From the NCBI RefSeq assembly GCF_963678635.1, contig NC_087062.1:6686193-6746192 (forward strand): 60,000 nt of DNA, read 5' to 3'. Source of the stretch: Symsagittifera roscoffensis (Eukaryota > Xenacoelomorpha > Acoela > Convolutidae). The translations under genes were made by a program, and so were the position numbers. Every line of letters begins with the position of its first letter. Position 1 is the stretch's first letter. The notes beneath the pieces were generated by a model. The model was given only the letters and a program-made list of their open reading frames with translations. It was not told where the DNA came from and ran no database searches. Shown in pieces: positions 22,901-29,955 of this stretch.

Positions 22901-25192
22901 CAACTAATTCTAATGAAATTTCCAAACTTACATATAGTTTGGACTGCAGGAAAAAATCTTGCATTACCAGACACCTTAAGTCGAAATACACCACCTGAAT
23001 TACTTACACGAAAAACAACAGTTGAAATACCCAAAAACATAAAATTCTACCTTGCAGAAAACGAAACATCACCCCGATTGGAATGCAAATATGCAGTAAA
23101 AACTGATATTGAACAATCACAAATAAATAGTTTACAACATTTCCCACTTTATTTAGATTGTCAAAATAATCATTATGAAGTTGATTTACTTGGAACATCA
23201 ACTTTCAAACCAATCCCATATTCTCAATGGATAAAAAATAACACTCAACAAAAACGAACAAAACAACACCCGCCTAAGAAAGACCATTTTCCACTAATTG
23301 AAAAAGAAGATTTAACTGATAAAATAAATTTATCAGGACCACAAACAAATGATTCAAAATACACAATAAATCAAGTTTTTGACCTTCACGACCCACTTGA
23401 TACAATACCCTTATCTAAATTAGAAATCGAAAACATTTTTCTCCCCCCAACAGAAATAATTACAATTTCAACACTGAAACAATATCAAAACCTTGACCCA
23501 GTAATTCGACAACTGAAATCATGGCACAAATATAAAACTAAACCTATCAAAGCAGATTCAACCATTTTAGGAAATAAAACACTCCTCCGATATTTTCGAA
23601 AATTCAATAATACAACAATTAACGAAAACACAGACCTTCTAGAATACAAATTAAATGAATCTACAGTTCCATGTCTCCCTTTAAGTATGATTCTTATAGC
23701 TTTTAATATTTCACATACACAAAATATTAAAGGACACTCTGGATCAGAAAAAACATATTCAAATTTTATACAAAACTTTTATTTCCCAAATGCACCAATT
23801 TGGATAAAAGTACTATGCAATGACTGTATAGTATGTCAACTAAATAAACCTTACCCAAATCAAAAACAAATAGCACAAAAACAAGATTTTAAAGGACAAA
23901 GTTTGTACTTCAATCATCGTATCTCATTTGATACTAAAGGACCAATTTCACCCTCATCAGAAGGAAACTCCTACATTATGGTAATTGTTGACGCATTTAC
24001 ACATTATGTAGCACTTAACCCAGTACCACATTGTAACGCTTATTACGCTTACACAACACTCTATGAACACTGGATAGCAAAATTCGGACTACCAGAAATT
24101 TTAGTTACAGACAACGGTACAGAATTCATAAATAATGAAATTATCACACTATGTCATTTATATAACATTAAACACAAACCACGTACATCTCATGCACCTT
24201 GGACAAACGGCTTAGTCGAAGGTATGAACCGTTCATTACAAGAATATCTCAGATGTATCATCAACGGAAATGATACAAAATATACCGAATGGTCAGCAGA
24301 TGTAAAATTATTTCCCTTAGCGTATAATTCACAAATTACGACAACTTTAGGAATGTCACCACACGAAATGGTTTTTAACCAAAAGCCACGCAAACCAATA
24401 ATGTTTACAGCAAACTCTCATAAAAACGCACAAGGTTATTGTCAACCAAATAAAGACTCAATTTGTTATAACCTACCTTTACATACACACGATGAAGATC
24501 ATTTTCATCACCCACAAATTCTTAAACTAGCCTCCGGTACACACACCGAATGGATTCTAAATAGAGATAAAAAACACAATGAAATTTATCAAAAAATAAC
24601 AAAAAAGTTATTACAAAGACAAAACATTAATGAACAAATCAATTCACGTTTTACACCAGCCTCCGAATTAAAAATTGGAACATTTGTTTTAATACCTAAT
24701 TTTAATACACAAAAAGGAATTTCTAAAAAATTACAACCCCTTCGAAAAGGACCATACCAAATAATTGCAAAACCCACTGATGTCACATATAAAATTACCG
24801 ACTCAAACAAAAAAGAAATCGTTCAACATCGAAACAACCTATTACCTTATTACCCAAAAGAATACGCACTCCGCGAATTAACTCAATTATATTCTTTCAC
24901 AGGATTAAAAATCATTCAAAATGAACCACATCTGAAAAACACAGAACAAAATGATAACCCCACCGAAAATCAAAACACAAAACCAATCGCCACCAAAAAC
25001 ATTGCACAAAACCATAAAGAATCCCCAAAACAAAGAAAAAATAGAAAAATGACCGAACAAATAATACCCCAAGAACAAATCGACAAATCAGAAAATAGAA
25101 AAACAACAAGACTCCGAAATCAACCACGTAAAAACTATAAAATATTCATCCCCCAATCTAAAATTTTAAAGAAAGTAGAATTTCAAAAGTAA
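16970..25192 (+). CDS. gag-pol: Gag-Pol polyprotein of a Ty3/gypsy-type retroelement, 2740 aa, intact
   Basis: A single uninterrupted frame encodes the capsid and all enzymes for retrotransposition. Residues 1-600 are a long Gag N-terminus, Gln/Asn-rich from about 350. A retrotransposon capsid domain lies around 610-790 (GAAQKWFSVLP at about 656). One CCHC knuckle begins at Cys842 (CX2CX4HX4C). An Asn/Arg/Ser/Tyr-rich repeat tract follows, about 900-1075. The protease active site is DSGA at 1229. The reverse transcriptase has LDARYLNS, TADMNSAYNQ and YLDD (1737-1740). RNase H has CDASNFGIGAALLQ (Asp1886). The integrase has the HHCC region (His2256), D2321, D2381 and E2417, the last pair separated by exactly 35 residues, and a GPY motif at 2594-2596. 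The PR-RT-RH-IN order is that of Metaviridae. Length is about twice typical, mostly from the Gag extension and the Asn/Arg tract. No frameshift separates gag and pol, so a proteolytic or level-control mechanism other than frameshifting is implied. Confidence 0.97.
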   Translation: MSSTHTPGEETPDDDEIFPFIVDADTDRGQHIFCKNLLVNLFEPGISPCKTEFPDVKIKRQIIDHYLKDICNITQQYGIYSIEFTSPNHNNRKYTIQTDDLDLEFSKVFSEYIKSIQYHNSQRANSIFTNEVFAIIYSYISILENEIPITNVSPTETSKHLRVRHEITLLSSYLNIIKENFTKDDVSQHTKHDLQKILAWFIIDYFTHNIDLIAQARKNFRPQNSNDDTAITEQSDYVWDPEWSHPAFISFPQSISSQAISTISYIRDYVRVIPLTIDATPLNYNTFLPDTQNNSLNSTVIHNENLNGTRNLTQQDIQTPSHFINEEIVHTTTTQQSISPIRPNLTTPRNTNPSQTQVTLQSTVKPSVAPKYSHMDYQTYRPMTIPSKTRKTFTRNNFTDHNYNYTHPSKTYNQPQRNFNQYTRSRNWDNPMTQPNSINFQTNPPQDHSENYPFFQQNKNKKQTSYQMDYLSSDDDFLQPDIFAPNTQEYRRQGIQRTRTNHRNFSPQPIDAQHQQPIQQQNLINTQSFQPIQQQNPMTAHSYQASQMQNEIPLPYYLQQHEITRNQLSNFSQMPNAAESLQMTMNPYLMGGSSITSNKSLMVFTGTDPEYSVEDYLNAVTANLILNIGPEPINTPLHQNWIHRRTALIQTTLDGAAQKWFSVLPLEIKSNWKRFTQEFSKMFDSERNKQQQRVLCNEIRRLPNETIKQIAVRIETLVRKAYSLNTHDYKNTKMTEILMMTLTPQLRKIAIKKRASHPSSIREPDLDFRKLVDKLEQAEITMKLEETENLKLQYVNRIETTPTNINNIQESETDLVEKITEILNIYEKNPNFKGKPSFKKWCNYCRRYGHSISECRQKQQDNQNKPQKYKEPNKSFYQYMKKDQNLPNKTVYSNNSSGKPLPNNTNYTRNQSPYNSSYRGRSPERRNTNNSSQNHYNRPNSRNNYSRSNSNTQRFVSRSNSQSRNNYYPNNQSRNSSYNRNRNYSYNRNRSYSNNRNQNYPNSQSRNNSYNRSNYNRPNNNYQNRSRNNSQNRHSSYNNRYRNYSQSPHRNNNNYNNSNNRHRSSTPKHQRHINQVQSNPETTSDPPGIDDTVTDTLQLNQINCTSSDSESDTENTLSINMIKVENDYESVIYEQPFSSHIYENQSEFLQNYYTTPINSTPTTQETNEINTTNQTNKNTKTKCLNTNHIYQNIQKEQPKEKIWTIPFLLESPRNKEFQPPDLEIDFLIDSGAESNIINIPTWNEIKTLHPKLTPLETSSKLATAQGSTLINYGKIQLFLLPTRTMEQSKILNKPFKQIFHITDIKYNIIGIPFISKYIPTINILNSKILIKDKYTKTKETSLTFFQRLNKQPPFFSKFYPIFNQQRKHLKPLSGNIYNFSIKQVHQYDKEQNKQKFYMSEFEFKPIHKFFKITISSIKYLKNSNSDIISLHVYNNTPYQVTLPLGLLGYCETNATISPIHEKAYRVNNILQLLDICQSTILNEELSINNIISNENRNTDYFTKTPYFKPTFNISNYTEDQQKFLTMFNFQHSQITQDEFEKLAKQLIEYSSVYATSKFDVGKISSSLHLPLKPDAVFKKQRASKVPIHLHDKVNRLLDILEQYNIISPVNKEEQPKGNTFINPVIILAKGESLKIVLDARYLNSLIDESKCNWPIEPIQVILTKINGKYFTTADMNSAYNQMPLDEQSRRLTQFVIGNQQYEFNRLFYGISIGPAAFSAFMSKIFRPLILKKNAITYLDDVFMQSQTKDEMFNVLEKYHQILQNENLKAAPDKSHFFLTRVKFLGHNIERKTITPLKSRIDAIQKLQPPTNKKKIQDFLGMLNFLSKYVYKMQLYLRPFYNILRQQNNFEWNTEHQTRFEEIKKLLTEQISNTIPDSNQPFYAMCDASNFGIGAALLQSHNGTNKMNLISANSRLFTQAELRLSTLMRECTAIIYTLTEYEFLILGSKHPTVLFTDHKPIIFLFTQKSNPNHRVYRFQLILMKFPNLHIVWTAGKNLALPDTLSRNTPPELLTRKTTVEIPKNIKFYLAENETSPRLECKYAVKTDIEQSQINSLQHFPLYLDCQNNHYEVDLLGTSTFKPIPYSQWIKNNTQQKRTKQHPPKKDHFPLIEKEDLTDKINLSGPQTNDSKYTINQVFDLHDPLDTIPLSKLEIENIFLPPTEIITISTLKQYQNLDPVIRQLKSWHKYKTKPIKADSTILGNKTLLRYFRKFNNTTINENTDLLEYKLNESTVPCLPLSMILIAFNISHTQNIKGHSGSEKTYSNFIQNFYFPNAPIWIKVLCNDCIVCQLNKPYPNQKQIAQKQDFKGQSLYFNHRISFDTKGPISPSSEGNSYIMVIVDAFTHYVALNPVPHCNAYYAYTTLYEHWIAKFGLPEILVTDNGTEFINNEIITLCHLYNIKHKPRTSHAPWTNGLVEGMNRSLQEYLRCIINGNDTKYTEWSADVKLFPLAYNSQITTTLGMSPHEMVFNQKPRKPIMFTANSHKNAQGYCQPNKDSICYNLPLHTHDEDHFHHPQILKLASGTHTEWILNRDKKHNEIYQKITKKLLQRQNINEQINSRFTPASELKIGTFVLIPNFNTQKGISKKLQPLRKGPYQIIAKPTDVTYKITDSNKKEIVQHRNNLLPYYPKEYALRELTQLYSFTGLKIIQNEPHLKNTEQNDNPTENQNTKPIATKNIAQNHKESPKQRKNRKMTEQIIPQEQIDKSENRKTTRLRNQPRKNYKIFIPQSKILKKVEFQK

Positions 25193-25791
25193 TTTTAACA
25201 TTTGCTTCACAATCTTGAAACCTCCGAAACATTTTTCATTTACATTTTTCAAAATAACATGCTGACAAGTACGTAATAATTCTAGTTCAAAATAGACCAA
25301 TAGGATTCATCCAATCCGTCACTTTCTCTAACTCAAACTAAGACCAATTAGACGAATCATATAGAACTCCAGGCACATCTATAACTATAACTTTACGACC
25401 TCCAGGTCAAAAATAAGCAAACCACTCCAACTTGACAACTAAAATAAATATCACCATAATACCGTACCCCTCCCTTATCTAATAACCCAAAGATCAACAA
25501 TATTTCCCCAACTCAGACCACGAATACCCCCAAAGCAAATTTGTTAACTTAGCCTAAAGTAACAAAATGAACATTTTAATTAGCCTAAAGTATAAAAATC
25601 TCACCATACCCCGGATCATTTGACAAACAAAAATAAAGAAAAAGACGACCTCCCAGTCACCATGAAAATTGCCCCCAACAATTTTTTACAAAACTCAACC
25701 CACTTGTCAAAAAAAACTAATAAATAATCCGACCACACTAGAAAATCGCCTCAAACAGCAAAAAATATTCGACCAAGAGATCATTTCTTAA
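25193..25791 (+). other. Non-coding gap after pol
   Basis: This is 600 bases without a credible frame, rich in A, C and T. The phrase TTAGCCTAAAGTA occurs twice (about 25551 and 25580). It separates pol from the downstream cluster of frames. A subgenomic promoter or splice acceptor for that cluster would be expected about here, but none is clear. Confidence 0.5.
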
Positions 25792-26022
25792 ATGCTCTTC
25801 TCTCAATCAGTTACTCAAATACTCATAAATCTTAAACATTTTTTTACAATACTTGAATCCTTTATAATATTTCTTTTTGATATACTTGAATCTTTTCTAA
25901 TAATCCTAATCATTTTTTGTAACATTTTTTTAATTTTCTACACTATTCTCGAACTATTCCTCCAACTTTCCAAAACCCTTGATTATATCCACAGGTACGA
26001 TTTATACAACTTGTCTAAATGA
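25792..26022 (+). CDS. Small membrane protein ORF, 76 aa
   Basis: This is a very hydrophobic product, rich in Ile, Leu and Phe, with membrane-spanning stretches at about residues 20-35 and 38-60. Its stop overlaps the next ATG as ATGA (26019-26022). A donor-like CAG|GTACGA lies at 25995. Splicing it to an acceptor at 26038 would put this frame in phase with the 62-aa frame. I recognise no family. Size and hydrophobicity resemble small accessory membrane proteins of viruses, which is only an analogy. It is T-rich where the rest of the element is A-rich, as expected for hydrophobic codons. Confidence 0.5.
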   Translation: MLFSQSVTQILINLKHFFTILESFIIFLFDILESFLIILIIFCNIFLIFYTILELFLQLSKTLDYIHRYDLYNLSK

Positions 26023-26038
26023 TACGAACAATTTTCAG
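25995..26038 (+). other. Possible 44-nt intron joining the two small membrane frames
   Basis: The donor is CAG|GTACGA at 25995 and the acceptor AATTTTCAG ends at 26038, with a TCTAAAT branch-like site between. Its length (44, not a multiple of three) is exactly what is needed to join the 76-aa frame to the 62-aa frame in phase. It would remove the ATGA junction. Whether it is used is unknown. Confidence 0.4.
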
Positions 26039-26207
26039 TAGAACCGATATTTTTTTATTGTTTGTAATTTTCATAGCATTCTTATCATCCCTCATTTTGA
26101 CCATCTGTAAATGTATAAAGAAAGCAATCCTCACATTTGCCCTAGCAACAGTCCTTCTAATTCTTTTTTTGGAAGAATATTATAATAAACACAAAATTTC
26201 TCACTAA
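26019..26207 (+). CDS. Small membrane protein ORF, 62 aa
   Basis: It starts at the ATG of the ATGA overlap with the preceding frame. Residues 11-30 and 38-51 are hydrophobic, separated by a short CKCIKK cysteine/lysine segment. That pattern looks like a two-pass hairpin membrane protein with a basic loop. It has no known family. It may be translated by reinitiation after the 76-aa frame, or be the second exon of a single membrane protein if the 44-nt intron is used. Confidence 0.5.
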   Translation: MIRTIFSRTDIFLLFVIFIAFLSSLILTICKCIKKAILTFALATVLLILFLEEYYNKHKISH

Positions 26208-26215
26208 AGTAATAA

Positions 26216-27349
26216 TTCAAAAAACCATCAAAAATTGCTACCCAACAGTCACAGAATCAGTCTTCACCGACATCATCCCAAGATAACCAAACACCACCTT
26301 CAACTACTCAAAATCCTCAAACATCTACACGAATTTCTTTTCAAGACAATCCATACACTTTTGAAGAACGACATGCTCGTTTATCAGAACCACTAGAACC
26401 AGTTCAACGACAAGCACCTTTAAGCGAACCAACATATAACCTATACCCAACACTACCACAAGAACTAAGTAGAATAAAAAATTCTAGTCAAAACCAAAAT
26501 ACAGTCGAAATAAATAAACAAATTATACATCCTCGACGAAACAGAAATCTTCAAACTCCACGAGTTCACTTTGATATACCTCAATCCCCATCACAAAACA
26601 CTCCAGAAAACACCATTGATACATTACCAGAAACCCCTACGATTCTTTCACAACGTAGCACCTCAAGCCTACCATCAGATTACTTAGGTTCAACACCAAC
26701 ATCTGAGCAAATACGTGAAAATCCTTTCAACCCCACAAACCAAACATCACGATTCCCATATTGGACTACACATTCATTTACACAAGGTGAACCAAATTTA
26801 GTCAATGACCCCATAGATATTTCTACGGATACAACAACATCCTCATCACTACCAGAAACATTATCACTACCATCAACACCATCAATAAGCCAGTTTTCAC
26901 CACCACCCTTTAACTTAAATTTTCCAAATAATCTCGACGCCAGATATCGAGAACAATCAACAACAAATATTCCTTTAAGACTAGATTGGAATACATTTAC
27001 AGCACCTCCACCACTATTTGGACAACATCAAGAAAGTAACCGCCTTCATAACTGGGCACTTAATAGATTACAATATCGCCAAGATATTCACAACGATATC
27101 CGTGATCACAATATTCAAATACTCCAACAAAACAGTTTACAATTAAAGTTTGAAATCACAGTTAAGTTAAACAATATTACCCAACATCCCTACCCATTAA
27201 ATCCACCTAACATAACAGCTCAATCACTACCACCACCGTTTATAACTACTGAAGTAATATACAAATACGACAGATATACCAAAAACACAATTGGCTACAT
27301 TACATTTTATAATCCATACTCAGGATTATCATACACATGTATATTCTAA
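26216..27349 (+). CDS. Methionine-free 377-codon open frame between the small membrane frames and env
   Basis: The frame runs from just after a TAA at 26213-26215 to a TAA at 27347-27349 without interruption. The only three ATG trinucleotides in the stretch are out of frame, and I saw no in-frame CTG, GTG or TTG either. The product would be Gln/Ser/Thr/Pro/Asn-rich for its first two thirds (SQNQSSPTSSQ...), then a more ordered part with FEITVKLNNITQ and a Tyr-rich C-terminus (YITFYNPYSG). Codon bias matches the rest of the element. Its final 13 bases contain the env ATG in another frame. Because it cannot start itself, it must be a downstream exon, depend on a non-standard start, or be untranslated. 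Nothing in it is recognised. Confidence 0.65.
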   Translation, partial: FKKPSKIATQQSQNQSSPTSSQDNQTPPSTTQNPQTSTRISFQDNPYTFEERHARLSEPLEPVQRQAPLSEPTYNLYPTLPQELSRIKNSSQNQNTVEINKQIIHPRRNRNLQTPRVHFDIPQSPSQNTPENTIDTLPETPTILSQRSTSSLPSDYLGSTPTSEQIRENPFNPTNQTSRFPYWTTHSFTQGEPNLVNDPIDISTDTTTSSSLPETLSLPSTPSISQFSPPPFNLNFPNNLDARYREQSTTNIPLRLDWNTFTAPPPLFGQHQESNRLHNWALNRLQYRQDIHNDIRDHNIQILQQNSLQLKFEITVKLNNITQHPYPLNPPNITAQSLPPPFITTEVIYKYDRYTKNTIGYITFYNPYSGLSYTCIF

Positions 27350-29955
27350 AATTATTAATTTTTCTCCAACTCCTTTTTCTAGTAATCTCAAATCAAAACA
27401 TAAACCCTTCCCCTCGTACAGGACCACAAGATTTACTAGTAACACATTACGATTGTGAAGAAAATGAACAAAAAACACTACATAAATATGCAATAAATCA
27501 AGTATCACAATGTGAAACAGAACCACAAGCTATAGAAACCACAGATGTAATAGCAACACTCTATTCAAAAGCCCGAGCAACAACAGTTACAGGTTATAAA
27601 TTCACAGCAACATTTTCCGAAAAGAAAGTACATTGTTCACAAGTCTCGAACGGAAACAAAAACCGACTAGACCATGAATCATTCTATCAAAGTAATATAG
27701 AACGTCTTTTACATCTCAATCCCGACGATTGTAAAAATGAATTACTCAGACTAAACATCACACAAAATAAAAACTCCCAAAGAAAGTTAGTTAATTTTCA
27801 AGTTTTTCCAGACTCTGTACATCAATCACAACTTGAAAGACACCAAGGACATATAAAACTAGACGAAAAATACCCGTATAACGGCGCACACGGACGATTA
27901 ACCTATGACCTACACGATAAACATTGGATACCACACATTGGTATAAATGACCCATCAAACTGCAAAGCAGACACAAAAAATAAAGGATACCAAGAAATAA
28001 TGTTTTTTGATTGGAAAATACAACTCGAAAAAATACAACTAACACGAGATTTATCAGATAATACAATGATCTATCAAGGAATCCGATTACCTTGTAAAAA
28101 TGATCAAGGTTATTGCGACCCTACAACGAGAACACAAGCAACAATTGTTTGGTTCCCCGAAGATACATGTACAACATTTCAAGTAGCAAAAATACACGCT
28201 CGTATGATAAAATTTCACGAAAAATATTTTATACAATCAATTCCATATGAACAAGTCCATCCATCACGAAAACTAAGTTCTAATTTTAGAAACATAGACA
28301 ATATAGAAAACAAATTGACACGTTTCCAAATATATCAAGAAACAGAACTTGCATGTAAATACAGGAATCCACTTCACAGAACACAATACTCTGAAATATT
28401 AGTTGAATACGAAAAAGGATTCGACATGACCACTGGAAAAGTAAAAATCGACCCATATGCCACAGGTCATCCTCTAAACGAAGGAACATCCTATATACCA
28501 GTTAATTTTGAAAAAAGCAACGGACAACCTGGTGGACATCTAAAACCCCATGACACCAGAAGCACACGCTTACAAGAATTATCACTAATGAATACTACAT
28601 ATTTCGGTAATATCCACTATGATATTCATTTAGATATGAAACTAGATTATACAATTAGCCGAATTTTTCAAGAAATGTCACTCTCAGAATTAGAAACACT
28701 ACACCACCTATGCGAATTAGAACGAACACAAATATTACAATCACTTGCACTAGCAGTATTAAAAATACCCTATGCAGGATACTTATTATCTGGAAATAGA
28801 TCAAATTTTTTAGACTATGAAGGAAACATCTTATGGTTTTATACTTGTACTAAAAAAGTATCACCACTATACGTTTTTGAAGATAAACGATGTTATAAAA
28901 GAATCCCTATCTTTTATAAGAATAAAGTACATTTCGTGGATACACTTTCACGAAGAACCTATTTCTGGGATACCGCAGTCCCATGTGGATCAGAAAACAG
29001 CCACAATGTAGTACAACTAAACCCTGATGAAAATAAATATTATCTTCTCACTCCATATCCCACATTAATGCAATCACTCAAAAAATTTTCACCAGAAAGC
29101 ATTCGCGCTATTGCTCGAAACCCAAATATAGACTTACAATCAATAGGAATCTATTCAAAATCAGATATTCAACATCACATTAGAACACAACAATTCCAAG
29201 AATTATTAACACAAATGGACACTATACAAAGACAATCAATAGACCAAAATTTACGCAAACTTGCAGAAACCGCAGGATTTGCCGATATCTACACGCAAGA
29301 CTATAGCGGATATTTTAAAGACATTAAAGATTATATATATCTAAACGGTGAAAAATACCGTCCCCAAGATATATCACCAATTAACATTTTTAGCTTTGTT
29401 ACACTCAAAAATGAGATCCTCGATTTTCTAGGATGGCCCTACTACATCTTAGAAAAATTGACTATTTTATACGCAATGTTTAACTTTATTGGATTTCTTT
29501 TCTCACTTTTAAAAGGAATCTACAACACATGTGCTATACACACACAGGTCAATCGACAAGCAAGTGTAGCACGCATACTCTTTGCAGGATTTTTTGGAAT
29601 CTTTTCTACATCTATAAACAAAATTCTTTTAGACGCACAAATAAAAGAATATAACACAAAAATAGCAACACGACAAAATACATACGACGAAGAACATAAC
29701 AATGTAGACATAACGCCAACGGCACCACAATTACCACCCCTACCAAATAACCATCCACTATCCCTAGTCCCACGAAATTTTCGAAACTTAGCCATCACAC
29801 ATAATCCAAATTTTCGACTCACCACATCACAAAGTCCCATTCAACATATAATGACACACCAGTCACAAGATGATAATACTTATGAACAAATTATTGAACA
29901 ACCCCATACCACCGCTTTTCAGTCTCAAAATAATCATTTTTTTAGCCCACGATGA
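27337..29955 (+). CDS. env: Env-like membrane glycoprotein, 872 aa, intact
   Basis: The ATG lies 10 bases before the stop of the methionine-free frame. Residues 1-18 are a hydrophobic signal-like segment. The ectodomain has many cysteines, beginning with a HYDCEE motif at about residue 37, and several N-glycosylation sequons (for example NTT near 411). Hydrophobic segments lie at about 709-730 and 744-760, followed by a long Pro/Asn/Gln-rich cytoplasmic-type tail of about 100 residues. This is the layout of a type I viral fusion glycoprotein and the position is that of env. The YDC start and cysteine spacing recall glycoproteins of chuvirus-like negative-strand RNA viruses (class III, gB-like fold) that some animal retroelements captured. 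I hold that assignment at low confidence and the env role at good confidence. The stop overlaps the next ATG as ATGA. Confidence 0.8.
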   Translation: MYILKLLIFLQLLFLVISNQNINPSPRTGPQDLLVTHYDCEENEQKTLHKYAINQVSQCETEPQAIETTDVIATLYSKARATTVTGYKFTATFSEKKVHCSQVSNGNKNRLDHESFYQSNIERLLHLNPDDCKNELLRLNITQNKNSQRKLVNFQVFPDSVHQSQLERHQGHIKLDEKYPYNGAHGRLTYDLHDKHWIPHIGINDPSNCKADTKNKGYQEIMFFDWKIQLEKIQLTRDLSDNTMIYQGIRLPCKNDQGYCDPTTRTQATIVWFPEDTCTTFQVAKIHARMIKFHEKYFIQSIPYEQVHPSRKLSSNFRNIDNIENKLTRFQIYQETELACKYRNPLHRTQYSEILVEYEKGFDMTTGKVKIDPYATGHPLNEGTSYIPVNFEKSNGQPGGHLKPHDTRSTRLQELSLMNTTYFGNIHYDIHLDMKLDYTISRIFQEMSLSELETLHHLCELERTQILQSLALAVLKIPYAGYLLSGNRSNFLDYEGNILWFYTCTKKVSPLYVFEDKRCYKRIPIFYKNKVHFVDTLSRRTYFWDTAVPCGSENSHNVVQLNPDENKYYLLTPYPTLMQSLKKFSPESIRAIARNPNIDLQSIGIYSKSDIQHHIRTQQFQELLTQMDTIQRQSIDQNLRKLAETAGFADIYTQDYSGYFKDIKDYIYLNGEKYRPQDISPINIFSFVTLKNEILDFLGWPYYILEKLTILYAMFNFIGFLFSLLKGIYNTCAIHTQVNRQASVARILFAGFFGIFSTSINKILLDAQIKEYNTKIATRQNTYDEEHNNVDITPTAPQLPPLPNNHPLSLVPRNFRNLAITHNPNFRLTTSQSPIQHIMTHQSQDDNTYEQIIEQPHTTAFQSQNNHFFSPR

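Noticed and set aside
26064-26248. Splicing from the 62-aa membrane frame into the methionine-free frame
   Set aside because: Phases would agree for TTT|GTAATT to CAACAG, but the acceptor lacks a pyrimidine tract. I leave the origin of the frame open rather than propose this.
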